Positions 7,172 to 15,496 of a stretch of DNA of 36,853 nucleotides are shown one piece after another (position 1 is the stretch's first letter; each line of letters opens with the position of its first letter). A program made the position numbers and the translations under genes. The stretch lies in IMG/VR virus record IMGVR_UViG_3300032093_000395, positions 1-36,853 of that record. One strand, 5' to 3'. The notes under the pieces are model-generated. The model searched no databases. It saw only the letters and a list, made by a program, of their open reading frames with translations, and was not told the origin of the DNA. Origin of the DNA: a virus.

Positions 7172-7188
7172 ACCCGCGTAAACATTGG
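7172..7188 (+). promoter_or_regulatory. 17-bp shared intergenic element, copy 1
   Basis: ACCCGCGTAAACATTGG matches ACCCGCATAAACATTGG at 33935-33951 at 16 of 17 positions. Both copies lie in non-coding DNA, in the same orientation as the genes. It may be a phage promoter part or a protein-binding site. Confidence 0.5.
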
Positions 7189-7354
7189 TCGGAATGCGTG
7201 TCGAGGCACCTGCGACAGCCCAATGTCCTACCCCCCATCCCTCCCCGCGGTGCACAGGCAGCACCAGGCAGCCCCGGGCCCCCGGGGGAGGGGGTCGGGC
7301 ATTCCGCGGTAGCGCTAAAAGTCGACGGGTTATAGAAACGAAAAAATATAGCAA

Positions 7355-9061
7355 ATGAGCCAACCCCTCTGCCTCACCTGCTCGAAGCCTTTCGAGGTCA
7401 TCAAGCAGCGCGAAGGCTCCAAGCAAAAGCGCTTCTGCTCCACCGCCTGCAATGACATCTGGTGGAACGAGCAACCGTTGCATCCCGTCATCCCTCGAGT
7501 CGACGCTTCGCATCCCCGTGCTGCCGAGTTACGGCAGAAGCGCACGCAGTTGGTCCTATTGGAGAAGGCTGACCCGTACACCTATGGTTTTATTCCTGAC
7601 CATTGGGAGATTGCGAATGCCGAGTACCAGGCCACGCAGGAGCTTTTGATCTCTGGTGGTAATCGTGCTGGCAAGACGCTGTGGGCTGCCCGGCGTGTTG
7701 TGCAGACGCTGATTGAGAAGGAGAACGCCTCGGTGCTGTGTTGTCACACTAGCCATGCGACCTCGGTGACGGTGCAGCAGCCTGCGATCTACAACTACCT
7801 GCCTGTCGCGCTAAGGGCTACCAAGAAGGGGCGGATTCACTATCTGAACTACAGCCGGAAGAATGGTTTCACAGATGGCTCATTCATCCTGCCTAACGGC
7901 AGCCGGTGTGACTTCCTGAACTACACGCAGTCGGAGAACACGATTGAGGGTCGGGAGGCGGACCTGATCTGGTGTGACGAGTTGGTGCCGCAGAGCTGGG
8001 TGGATACGCTGCGGTATAGGCTGATCACGAGGCGTGGCAAGCTGCTGGTGACGCAGACACCGCTGGAGGGTGTGGCCAGCGTGTACAAGGAGTTCACGGC
8101 TGGGTCTGCGATCACGGCCTTTGCTGATGCTGAGTTGCTCAGGGGCAAACAGGCGCTGCCTACGTGGCCTGTGGGAAAGGCTGCCCGTACCATGGTGCAG
8201 GCTGGGACCAACCGGAGGGTGGTGTTTTTCTTTTCGGAGGACAACCCCTACAACCCGTTCGACGAGATGAAGTCGAAGCTGGTGGCATCGCCTGTCGGGC
8301 AGGTGTTGACCCGGGCCTATGGGTGGGCGAGCGACAGCATTGGGAAGGCCTTTGCGCGGTTTCGGGCGGACGTGCATTGCATCGAGGCATCCGCGGTGCC
8401 GCCTGGTGGCACGTTGTACATGGTCTGCGATCCGGCTGGTGCGCGGAATTGGTTCTGCCTGTGGCTGTTGGCGTACGAGGATGGGCGCCGGATTGTGGTA
8501 CGGGAGTTCCCGGACTTCGCGAACTATGGGGAGTGGGCTTTGCCTGGGGAGAAGCCGGATGGAAAGCTGGGGCCTGCGCAGACATTGGAGGCTGGGAGGT
8601 CGATCTCGGAGTACCGTGCTTTGTTCCGGCAGATCGAGGATGACTTGGGCTACGGCGAGCCGGTCATGCGGTTGATTGACCCGAAGGCTGGCGGGAGTCC
8701 GGCGCTTTCTGAGGCTGGAGGCACCACGCTGATCGACCTGCTGGCGGAGTCTGATGACCCGACCGACGAGCCTATGGCGTTTTTACCGGCCCCCGGGGTG
8801 CCTGTGGACCAGCGTACCAGCGCGATCAACAGCCTGTTGTCCTACGATGCGACCCAGCCTTTGACGCCGTTGAACGAGCCTTCGTTGTACGTGGTGAAGG
8901 ACTGCGCCAACCTGGTCTATGCGCTCTCGGAGCATACGGGCCGGGATGGGCAGAAGGGTGCGACCAAGGACCCGATCGACTGTCTCGGGATGCTGTTGGT
9001 CTCCGGTCTTGCTTATGTGGGCCGCGGGGGCTTTGATTCCCGCGGAGGCGGCGGATACTAA
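7355..9061 (+). CDS. terL: Terminase large subunit with N-terminal zinc finger
   Basis: The 568-aa packaging ATPase/nuclease has Walker A SGGNRAGKT (ending T108), Walker B ADLIWCDE (D208, E209) and a coupling-motif-like LLVTQTPL. The nuclease domain carries the candidate metal residues D359 (MVCDPAGA) and D442 (LIDPKAGG). It resembles T7-gp19-like or Terminase_6-type enzymes. Before the ATPase is a small zinc finger, C6-x2-C9-x18-C28-x3-C32 (LCLTC, RFCSTAC), of the FCS/treble-clef kind, which most terminases lack; it may bind DNA or the small subunit. ATG 7355 has no Shine-Dalgarno. It cuts and pumps DNA into the procapsid through the portal, encoded next. Confidence 0.95.
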   Translation: MSQPLCLTCSKPFEVIKQREGSKQKRFCSTACNDIWWNEQPLHPVIPRVDASHPRAAELRQKRTQLVLLEKADPYTYGFIPDHWEIANAEYQATQELLISGGNRAGKTLWAARRVVQTLIEKENASVLCCHTSHATSVTVQQPAIYNYLPVALRATKKGRIHYLNYSRKNGFTDGSFILPNGSRCDFLNYTQSENTIEGREADLIWCDELVPQSWVDTLRYRLITRRGKLLVTQTPLEGVASVYKEFTAGSAITAFADAELLRGKQALPTWPVGKAARTMVQAGTNRRVVFFFSEDNPYNPFDEMKSKLVASPVGQVLTRAYGWASDSIGKAFARFRADVHCIEASAVPPGGTLYMVCDPAGARNWFCLWLLAYEDGRRIVVREFPDFANYGEWALPGEKPDGKLGPAQTLEAGRSISEYRALFRQIEDDLGYGEPVMRLIDPKAGGSPALSEAGGTTLIDLLAESDDPTDEPMAFLPAPGVPVDQRTSAINSLLSYDATQPLTPLNEPSLYVVKDCANLVYALSEHTGRDGQKGATKDPIDCLGMLLVSGLAYVGRGGFDSRGGGGY

Positions 9062-9072
9062 ACCAGACACGT

Positions 9073-11160
9073 ATGCAAGGAGATTCCTACAAGAAGGCGA
9101 CCGACCTGATGGCTCGGGTCGGATCGGAGCCGGATGTCAGCGCATTGACCGAGGAGCTCCGGCGCTCGGCAACGGACTATGGTGTGATGGCCCGGGTGGA
9201 CCGTGTCGAGAACGTGCGGTTCTGCCGTTGGGCTGGTCAGACCGATGACGGCAAGAAGTGGAATGATGCCGGCCGCGGCAAGCCTGCGTTCCCCTGGGAC
9301 GGTGCCAGCGACACCCGTATTCCGTTGGCTGACGAGGTGGTGAACGGCCTTGTGGACCTCTGCAGCACCAGCTTCTGGCGCTCGATGCTCCGGGTCAGCC
9401 CGACCAACATCAGCCAGCTCGACCAGGCTGTGACGGCGCACAACCTGATGGACTGGACGGTGAACGCGAAGATGTACAACGACCTCACCCGCGAGGTGGA
9501 GCTGTTGTCGCAGTACCTGTGGACCTATGGGTGGGCTGGGGTGCACGTCACCTGGCAGCAGGAGTTGGGGCAGAAGGAGCAGTACCTGACGATGGACCAG
9601 GTGATGGCTTTGGCCGCGCAGTCGCCTGAGGGCTCGGTGCTGGCTGATCTGCCCAACCTGCTCGCGAACCCTGAGGCTGACGACCAGTCTGCGGAGCTGT
9701 TGCAGGCTGCCTTCCCGAATCTGAAGAAGCGTCGGGCGCTGAAGGCGGTGCGGGAGCTGCGCGAGGAGGGCGAGTGCGACTTTCCGGTGCCGACGATGGT
9801 GACCAACAAGCCGATGATTGCGGCCTTGGCGCCTTGGGACGAGATCACGTTCCCGCCTGAGACGACCGACATCCAGTCTGCCCGGGTGGTGTTCCGGCGT
9901 TTCTACATGACGGAGGCGCAGTTGTTGAACAAGGTGGAGACCGAGGACTGGGATGCGGAGTGGGCGCAGGAGGCCATCAACACGATGGGCCGGTTCAGCA
10001 ACTTCGCGGACTACACCTACAGTTTGGGCATCGCGCAGAACTCGGTCTTGGACCGGGAGAACCTGATCGAGGTGGTGTATGCCTACCAGAAGGCTGTGGA
10101 TGAGGACGGTGTGCCGGGCGTGTTCTACACGGTGTTCAGCCCTCAGGTGGGCGACAAGTGGGGCTACTTCGAGGCTTTGGACTATGCGCATGGCCAGTAC
10201 CCGTTCGTGGTCTGGCGCTCGGAGCTGATCCACCGGCAGATCACCGAGAGCCGCGGTGTGCCCGAGGTGTGCATGACCTGGCAGGAGGAGGTGAAGGCGC
10301 AGCGCGACTCGGTGTTCGACTACACGAGTCTGGCCACGCTGCCGCCCATCGAGGTGCCCAAGACCCGCGGCGGCAACCTGAAGATCGGCCCCGCGGTCCA
10401 GGTGCCCGTCCTACGCCGCGGTGAGATTGGGTTTATGGCGCCGCCCGCCCGGGAGCCAGGGGTTGCCTTCCAGCTCATGGCCTCGGTGGAGGCGCAGACC
10501 GACCGCTACTTCGGGAGGCCGACCGAGAAGGTCCCGCCTGTCATCACCCAGATGCGGCAGCAGCGGCTGATCAACAATTGGCTGCATGGGTGGACCGAGG
10601 CTTTCCGCCAGGTGCTGGCTCTGACCCTGCAGTACATCGGCCCGGCTGAGATCCAGCGGATCACGGCCTCGCAGACGCCGTTGCCTGAGAACGTGCAGGA
10701 CTTCGACGTGATGCTGAAGTTCGACATCCGGGAGTTGAGCACAGACCTGGTGACCGAGAAGCTGAAGGCTATCAGCTCGCTGGTGCTGCCGCTGGACACC
10801 GCCGGTGTGATCGACCGGGCCAAGCTGATCTCGGTGGCGCTCCGGGCGATTGACCCGACCTTGGCGACCGAGCTCGTGATGCAGCAGGGTCCGGCTGCCC
10901 AGAAGATGTTCAACGAGACCAACGACGAGATCGCGCTGATGAGCCTTGGCAACCCGCCGCAGCTTCGGGAGAACGATCCGACCGCGGCCATGCGCCTGCA
11001 GTTCAGCCAGCAGGTGCTGCAGAGCAACCCGAAGTATCAGGCCCAACTGCAGCAGGACCCGCTGTTCCAGGCTAACCTGCAGAAGTACCTCGAGAACCTG
11101 CAGTTCAGCATCCAGCAGCAGCAGAACGCGGTCACCGGCCGCCTGGGGGTGCAGGCGTGA
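9073..11160 (+). CDS. Portal (head-tail connector) protein
   Basis: This 695-aa protein lies 11 bp after the large terminase. Its length and order (terminase, portal, scaffold, capsid) fit podovirus-type portals. Features include an early WKNDAG-like segment (KKWNDAGRGKPAFPWDGASD), an alpha/beta wing with QYPFVVWRSE, a crown/stem region (about 400-500) and a long Gln-rich helical C-terminal barrel (QFSQQVLQSNPKYQAQLQQD). Twelve copies would form the DNA entry and exit ring at one capsid vertex. It overlaps the next small gene by 4 bp (GTGA). Confidence 0.9.
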   Translation: MQGDSYKKATDLMARVGSEPDVSALTEELRRSATDYGVMARVDRVENVRFCRWAGQTDDGKKWNDAGRGKPAFPWDGASDTRIPLADEVVNGLVDLCSTSFWRSMLRVSPTNISQLDQAVTAHNLMDWTVNAKMYNDLTREVELLSQYLWTYGWAGVHVTWQQELGQKEQYLTMDQVMALAAQSPEGSVLADLPNLLANPEADDQSAELLQAAFPNLKKRRALKAVRELREEGECDFPVPTMVTNKPMIAALAPWDEITFPPETTDIQSARVVFRRFYMTEAQLLNKVETEDWDAEWAQEAINTMGRFSNFADYTYSLGIAQNSVLDRENLIEVVYAYQKAVDEDGVPGVFYTVFSPQVGDKWGYFEALDYAHGQYPFVVWRSELIHRQITESRGVPEVCMTWQEEVKAQRDSVFDYTSLATLPPIEVPKTRGGNLKIGPAVQVPVLRRGEIGFMAPPAREPGVAFQLMASVEAQTDRYFGRPTEKVPPVITQMRQQRLINNWLHGWTEAFRQVLALTLQYIGPAEIQRITASQTPLPENVQDFDVMLKFDIRELSTDLVTEKLKAISSLVLPLDTAGVIDRAKLISVALRAIDPTLATELVMQQGPAAQKMFNETNDEIALMSLGNPPQLRENDPTAAMRLQFSQQVLQSNPKYQAQLQQDPLFQANLQKYLENLQFSIQQQQNAVTGRLGVQA

Positions 11161-11393
11161 ACGAGGAGCAGCTCAAGGAGGCGCTGTCGGTCAGCGACGA
11201 GCACCCGGTGATCAAGGCGTTCCTGCAGATCATCTCCGACCAAGAGGAGTCCGAGGTGTTGGCCGGCATCCTGCCCAACCTGTCCGCCGAGGACCGTGCC
11301 TACAACTGCGGCCGGGCGGCTGCCATCAAGGATCTCAGCAGCTCCATAAGGCTGCTGCGAAGTGCTAGCCAGTTGACTTCCGGTCGGCCATAG
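11157..11393 (+). CDS. Small acidic protein between portal and scaffold, 78 aa
   Basis: The start is GTG 11157, overlapping the portal stop. The protein is acidic and helical with the segments VSDEHPVIKAFLQIISDQEE and YNCGRAAAIKDL, the latter common in small phage proteins placed in the head module that carry a length-of-DNA or connector accessory role in annotations I recall only loosely. Function is not assigned. It is followed by an 80-bp gap holding two alternative hairpins, then the scaffold gene. Confidence 0.65.
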   Translation: MNEEQLKEALSVSDEHPVIKAFLQIISDQEESEVLAGILPNLSAEDRAYNCGRAAAIKDLSSSIRLLRSASQLTSGRP

Positions 11394-11417
11394 GCTCTCA
11401 CTCAATCAACGGCTTCT

Positions 11418-11464
11418 GGGTTGGCCTGTAACAACCCTGGCGCACCATACCCGGCTTGCAGGGT
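11418..11464 (+). promoter_or_regulatory. Two mutually exclusive hairpins in the scaffold leader
   Basis: GGGTTG (11418-11423) can pair with CAACCC (11432-11437), loop of 8. The overlapping ACCCTG (11434-11439) can instead pair with CAGGGT (11459-11464). The shared segment ACCC cannot be in both, which is attenuator-like. The second stem ends nine bases before the scaffold ATG (11474). There is no poly-T tail. It may tune scaffold and capsid translation, or be chance. Confidence 0.35.
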
Positions 11465-11473
11465 CTAAACCGC

Positions 11474-12478
11474 ATGGACATCCCGAATGCTACTACGCAG
11501 GAAGCGACACCTGCCCAAAACACGGCACCGCCCCCGATCAACCCGATGCAGTTCGACGAATCGGCGTTGGCCAAGCTGCTGAAGACACGATTCAGCGGGG
11601 AGGAAGACAAGGCAGCACCCGTCGAGCAACAACCGCCGGAGTCTGAGACCGCGAGTGCGGAAGATCAGGCCGAGGCTGCGGAGCCGACCGCAGAACAAAC
11701 GGAACCACGGGCCGAGTCGCCCGAGGAAGTTCTTTCGGAAACGGAGGAAGAGGAGGAGTCGCTGGGTGTGCGCAAGCGCATCGACAAGCTCACTCGCCAG
11801 AAGAAAGAGGCGATGGAGCGTGCCGAGGCGTTGGAGCGCGAGCTCAACGATGCGAAGGCGAAGCTCGAGCAGACGGCCGATCGGCCTGTTGCTGTTGCGA
11901 ACCAATCCGACCCTTTCAGCGACGTCTGGGACGTGACCAAGCTCAATGATGAGTGGACTAAGGCCCGGAACCTGAAGCGGTGGTGCGAGGACAACATCGA
12001 CGGGTGCGAGGTGGACGGCAAGGAGTACAGCGCGGAGGACGTGAAGCAGATCCGGCGGCGTGTAGAAGACGCCATCGACCTGCACATCCCCAACCGTGCT
12101 CGGTTCCTGCAGTCCTACCAGCAGATCAAGCCGGTGGCCGAGCAGCTCTATCCTTGGTGGAAGGACCGTTCCAGCGCCGAGTATACGGCAGCGCAGCAGG
12201 TCCTGCGGCAACTGCCGCAGATCTCGCAGCTCCCGGAGTACCAGGTGCTGATCGGCGACTTCATCGAGGGGCGGCGCCTGCGTCTGGAGCGTGAGTCTGC
12301 GAAGGGGAAGCCCTCGTTGCCTCGTGTTCCTGCGAAGGCCCCGAGCCAGCCAGGCAAGCCAACGGCAGCGCCCGTCAAGAAGGACGCAGCCCAGGCCCAA
12401 CTGCAGGCCGCCAAGTCCCAATTCCGACGCTCTGGATCAACTACTGAATTGGCTCAAGTACTCAAAAGGATGCTCTAA
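11474..12478 (+). CDS. Capsid scaffolding protein
   Basis: I choose ATG 11474 (334 aa) over an in-frame TTG at 11456 that lies in the second leader hairpin. The protein is highly charged and low-complexity: a Pro/Gln/Glu-rich N terminus, an acidic stretch around residues 75-95 (ETEEEEESLGVRKRID), then a coiled coil (about 90-130: KEAMERAEALERELNDAKAK) and a basic C terminus. This composition and its place directly before the capsid gene fit a phage scaffold that directs procapsid assembly and leaves before or during packaging. Identity rests on context and composition, not on a catalytic motif. Confidence 0.8.
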   Translation: MDIPNATTQEATPAQNTAPPPINPMQFDESALAKLLKTRFSGEEDKAAPVEQQPPESETASAEDQAEAAEPTAEQTEPRAESPEEVLSETEEEEESLGVRKRIDKLTRQKKEAMERAEALERELNDAKAKLEQTADRPVAVANQSDPFSDVWDVTKLNDEWTKARNLKRWCEDNIDGCEVDGKEYSAEDVKQIRRRVEDAIDLHIPNRARFLQSYQQIKPVAEQLYPWWKDRSSAEYTAAQQVLRQLPQISQLPEYQVLIGDFIEGRRLRLERESAKGKPSLPRVPAKAPSQPGKPTAAPVKKDAAQAQLQAAKSQFRRSGSTTELAQVLKRML

Positions 12479-12480
12479 CC

Positions 12481-13542
12481 ATGCCCCTGCTCCAACCCAA
12501 CCAGGGCGGCTCTGTGCCGCTCGCTTCTACGTCTGCGGCCCGTGAGGATCTCGCGGACTACATCGCCATCGTCGACGCCAAGTCGACCCCGTTCGTGTCC
12601 ATGTCTCCCAAAGGCAAGGACATCGGGAATATGCAGTTCTCTTGGCTCGTGGACAATTATGGCGCCCCGGTGCTTCAGGGTGTTGTTGACGGCACCGACG
12701 TGACCGTTGCCAACGCTTCCAACCCGGTGACCAACCGGACCCGTCTGAACAACTACGGCCAGGCGTTCCGCCGCGACCTCCGCATCGGCTTCATCGCCGA
12801 GACGCAAGATGTGGCTGGCGTCACCGATGAGTTGGCCAACGGCATTGCCAAGAAGCTCGTCGAGATCAAGCGCGACATGGAGTCGACCTTCATGTGCACC
12901 AACCAGGCTGCGCAGGCCGACAACGGCACCAGCAACGCCTATTTGACAGGCTCGCTCGGCAACTGGCTCAACAGCACCAATGCCTCGAACATCGGCGCCT
13001 GCGCTTCCGGTTCGCCGTTCCTGCCGGCCTCCGGCGCGGTGGACACCACGGCCAGCGCTTCCTTCACCGAGGCGACCGCCCAGAACGTGCTGACGGCCGT
13101 CTACGGCAATACCGGTACCTTCCGGGACTACGATTGTATCCTCGGCACCACGCTCAAGCGTGCGTTCACCAACCTGACTGCCTCCGGCACGACCCAGGTT
13201 GCCAATACCAACAGCATCGCCGCGACGAGCGTCCGCACGTTCAACCAAGACCTGTCGGCCGACACCTTCAAAGCGTCGATCGACATCTTCGAGGGCGACT
13301 TCGGCCGCCTGATCCTGCACCCGTCGACCTTCATTGGCGGCAAGAACGGCACATCGCTGTCTGCGCAGGCCTACAAGGGCTACGTGATCCCGATGGACAT
13401 GGTCGAGGTGCGCTACGCCAAGCTGCCGCAGGTCAAGCCGCTGCCTGACGCTGGTGGTGGTCCTGGCCGCCTCGTCGAGGCGATCGCCGGCCTGGTTTGC
13501 AAGAACCCGTCCGGCTTCGGTATGTTCAACGGCGCGAGCTAA
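12481..13542 (+). CDS. Major capsid protein, SU10/DUF5309-like
   Basis: The 353-aa protein fits the HK97-fold SU10/DUF5309 group: an N-terminal LADYIAIVDAKSTPFVSM, then FSWLVDNYGAPV, FRRDLRIGF and an E-loop/spine region with long helices (ANGIAKKLVEIKRDMESTFM), and late VILHPSTF-like and YKGYVIPMDMVEVRYAKLP segments. It is rich in Ala, Thr, Asn and Ser. It starts 2 bp after the scaffold stop without a clear Shine-Dalgarno and is followed directly by a strong hairpin terminator. It forms the icosahedral shell. Confidence 0.9.
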   Translation: MPLLQPNQGGSVPLASTSAAREDLADYIAIVDAKSTPFVSMSPKGKDIGNMQFSWLVDNYGAPVLQGVVDGTDVTVANASNPVTNRTRLNNYGQAFRRDLRIGFIAETQDVAGVTDELANGIAKKLVEIKRDMESTFMCTNQAAQADNGTSNAYLTGSLGNWLNSTNASNIGACASGSPFLPASGAVDTTASASFTEATAQNVLTAVYGNTGTFRDYDCILGTTLKRAFTNLTASGTTQVANTNSIAATSVRTFNQDLSADTFKASIDIFEGDFGRLILHPSTFIGGKNGTSLSAQAYKGYVIPMDMVEVRYAKLPQVKPLPDAGGGPGRLVEAIAGLVCKNPSGFGMFNGAS

Positions 13543-13555
13543 TCGTCGCCACACC

Positions 13556-13593
13556 GGGGGAGGCCTGCACAGGGCCTCCCCCTCTTCCCCTTT
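13556..13593 (+). terminator. Strong hairpin terminator after the capsid gene
   Basis: GGGGGAGGCC (13556-13565) and GGCCTCCCCC (13573-13582) form a perfect 10-bp stem with a 7-base loop, followed by the pyrimidine tract TCTTCCCCTTT. It begins 13 bp after the capsid stop. The tail is C-rich rather than poly-T, so it may be a partial terminator or an mRNA 3'-end stabiliser that raises capsid mRNA relative to downstream genes. Confidence 0.75.
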
Positions 13594-13596
13594 CCA

Positions 13597-13980
13597 ATGG
13601 TTCACAATTCCGCCACCTCGGTACTCGCCAACGCCCTCGACGACCTGCCCGGCGACTTGCGCCGCGCTGTAATCAACGAGTTCCAGTCCGGCATCCAGAA
13701 GGACTGGGTGCAGGCCGGCATCCAGCAGAAGCGCATCGCCAGGGATTCCCAGGCCGACCTGCGCAGCATCGACGGCATCGGCCGTCTTCGGATGCGGATC
13801 GATCCGACGCTCTACCATGCCTGGGGCACCAAGTACGGGTACGATTGCTGGAAGGATTCCCAGTTTCTCAAGGAAGTGGAGCGTGACAACCCCGAGGTGC
13901 GAGTGCGCTGCGGGGCTACACGCTTGCAGGTCGGTTTCAGCGGTGGCACAAAGCGAAGCAGCCAGAAGTTCAACCTATGA
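13597..13980 (+). CDS. Head module protein, 127 aa
   Basis: The ATG at 13597 lies just past the post-capsid hairpin. The product has an N-terminal helical region (SVLANALDDLPGDLRRAVIN), then RMRIDPTLYHAWGTKYGYDCW, and a basic C terminus (VGFSGGTKRSSQKFNL). Its place between the capsid and a small beta-rich protein suggests a virion or assembly role, such as a minor head protein. I recognise no family. It overlaps the next gene by 4 bp (ATGA). Confidence 0.7.
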   Translation: MVHNSATSVLANALDDLPGDLRRAVINEFQSGIQKDWVQAGIQQKRIARDSQADLRSIDGIGRLRMRIDPTLYHAWGTKYGYDCWKDSQFLKEVERDNPEVRVRCGATRLQVGFSGGTKRSSQKFNL

Positions 13981-14231
13981 ATGTCGGAGCAAATCGTCAG
14001 TTGGCCGGCGAGTACGGTGGTCGATACATCGACGCCTCGGCCGGCACCGTGACCGGCAACTGGATGGAGATCCATGCGGTCTCAACGTCCATCCTGGGCA
14101 CCGTGTCCTCCAACATCACCAACTTCCCTGCCGGCGTGACCATTCAGGCCGGCGACTCGATCTCGGGCGTGTTCACCTCGGTGGCTGTATCCTCCGGGGC
14201 GATCATCGCCTACAACCGCAAGTGGGTCTGA
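13977..14231 (+). CDS. Small beta-rich head decoration candidate, 84 aa
   Basis: The protein is Thr/Ser/Val/Gly-rich with alternating hydrophobics (WMEIHAVSTSILGTVSSNIT, then SGVFTSVAVSSGAIIAYNRK), fitting a compact beta-sandwich. Small proteins of this kind following the capsid often decorate the capsid or join head and tail. It starts at ATG 13977 overlapping the previous stop. Family not proven; the call is from composition and position. Confidence 0.65.
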   Translation: MNVGANRQLAGEYGGRYIDASAGTVTGNWMEIHAVSTSILGTVSSNITNFPAGVTIQAGDSISGVFTSVAVSSGAIIAYNRKWV

Positions 14232-14232
14232 G

Positions 14233-14487
14233 ATGCGACTGGGACTCGGCCTAGGACTCGGCGTCGAGCAAGCCCTTGGAGGGGCTGGCGGCGGCGCCGA
14301 CCTACCGATCATCCGGCGCGACCTGCTGCGAGAGGACGATGGCTTCACCCTCCTCGAGTACGATGAGGGGCAGCCGACCTACAAGATCGTCATCACCTAC
14401 GGTACATTTGATTCCTTGATGCTGGAGGACGACGTGACTTTCCTTCGGCAAGAGGACGACGGAAAACTCATCATCCAAGCGAACTAG
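14233..14487 (+). CDS. Small virion-associated protein, 84 aa
   Basis: The start is ATG 14233, one base after the previous stop. A Gly/Leu-rich N terminus (MRLGLGLGLGVEQALGGAGG) is followed by an acidic, probably beta-stranded remainder (LLREDDGFTLLEYDEG, YKIVITYGTF). Gly-Leu N termini like this are common in short structural proteins between capsid and fibre genes. I infer a minor structural role. No family recognised. Confidence 0.65.
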   Translation: MRLGLGLGLGVEQALGGAGGGADLPIIRRDLLREDDGFTLLEYDEGQPTYKIVITYGTFDSLMLEDDVTFLRQEDDGKLIIQAN

Positions 14488-14489
14488 CC

Positions 14490-15485
14490 ATGGCAGACAC
14501 CAAAATCACAGCCCTAGCTCCCATCGGAGCAATTGACCCGGCGAACGACGTCCTCCCCATCGTGGACGTGTCGAACAACAGCATGGCTGCGTCCGGCACG
14601 ACCTGCCGTGTGACCACAAACCAGCTTCTGCAGGCTAATGCGATCGCAAGCCTCGCCTCCGCCACCATCACCGGCGATCTGACGGTGGACACCTCGACCC
14701 TGAAGGTGGATTCGGCGAACAATCGGGTGGGTATTGGGACGGCGAGTCCGGGCTCTGCTCTTGACGTTCGATTCTCAACAAATCCTGCAGTCGACAACGC
14801 TGTACCAACCAATGCGTTGCGGGTTTTTACTTCAGTCGCTCAAGCTGTTGATGTTGGTGGTCAGATTGGTCTTGGTGGATTGTACGATGCCACAACCTTT
14901 CAAGCTTTTGCCAACATAAGCGGCAAAAAGGAAAACGGCACCAGCGGAAACAATGCTGGATATCTAGTCATTGGCACCTGTAATTCCCTTGGCACGATGG
15001 CGGAACGCTACCGCATCGATTCCACCGGAGTCAGCACTTGGTCCGTCAGCGGTTCCACCGCCATGACCCTGAACTCCACGGGGCTGGGCGTGGGGGGAAG
15101 TCCGCAAGCAAAGATTCACGCGATTGATTCTAGCGGTGTCTGCGCGTTGTTTAGCCGAGCTGCTGCGCCTGCCGCTGCCTTAGCCGCTGTCACCATTCAA
15201 GCCCCCGTCTCAAGCGGGTTCAGCTCAAACCCAGTTCTCAACTTCTGGTTTCAGAACGCAGGCATTTCAAACCCCGCAAGCGAGTGTCTTGCTATTCGCA
15301 CGAGTAGCGCCGATCGGATGTATTTTGACTCCACCGGCAACGTCATCTCCAACGTAACCGGAACCGCTCCAACTCTGGCCGCTAACAGCCAAATGGTTTT
15401 CAATCTGACCAGCAACACCAACCTTCGCATCTCGGTTCGTGGCACCGACGGCACCACCCGCGTTGCCAACATCACCCTCGCCTAA
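14490..15485 (+). CDS. Fibre-like structural protein, 331 aa
   Basis: The N terminus (MADTKITALAPIGAIDPAND, then VLPIVDVSNNSMAASGT) is the attachment segment seen on many phage fibre or appendage proteins. This is followed by VDSANNRVGIGTASPGSALDV and a second SG.GVGGSPQAKIHAIDSSG unit, the repeat type of beta-helical fibre shafts. The end (GTAPTLAANSQMVFNLTSNT, RISVRGTDG) looks like a small trimeric tip. The first ~90 codons are GC-rich and the rest is AT-richer, which suggests that the distal part was swapped. It lies unusually far from the other fibre genes, between head and lysis genes. Confidence 0.75.
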   Translation: MADTKITALAPIGAIDPANDVLPIVDVSNNSMAASGTTCRVTTNQLLQANAIASLASATITGDLTVDTSTLKVDSANNRVGIGTASPGSALDVRFSTNPAVDNAVPTNALRVFTSVAQAVDVGGQIGLGGLYDATTFQAFANISGKKENGTSGNNAGYLVIGTCNSLGTMAERYRIDSTGVSTWSVSGSTAMTLNSTGLGVGGSPQAKIHAIDSSGVCALFSRAAAPAAALAAVTIQAPVSSGFSSNPVLNFWFQNAGISNPASECLAIRTSSADRMYFDSTGNVISNVTGTAPTLAANSQMVFNLTSNTNLRISVRGTDGTTRVANITLA

Positions 15486-15496
15486 TCCATACCACC

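Larger units (their letters stand above)
7046..7354 (+). promoter_or_regulatory. Control region upstream of the large terminase (309 bp, no gene)
   Basis: No convincing reading frame lies here. It contains a 14-bp perfect palindrome AAACAGGCCTGTTT (7101-7114), a 10-bp palindrome AATACGTATT (7131-7140) running into an AT-rich stretch with a -10-like TATTAT (7137-7142), the 17-bp element shared with the region at 33926, and a CCCCCGGGGG palindrome (7279-7288). No clear -35 is seen. It is the largest gap in the genome and is placed where late transcription, and possibly pac recognition, would be expected. Confidence 0.5.

Noticed and set aside
7279-7288. CCCCCGGGGG palindrome shared with 34283-34292 as a functional site
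   Set aside because: A 10-bp GC-only palindrome can arise by chance in GC-rich DNA, so I do not count it as a separate regulatory element although both copies are intergenic.
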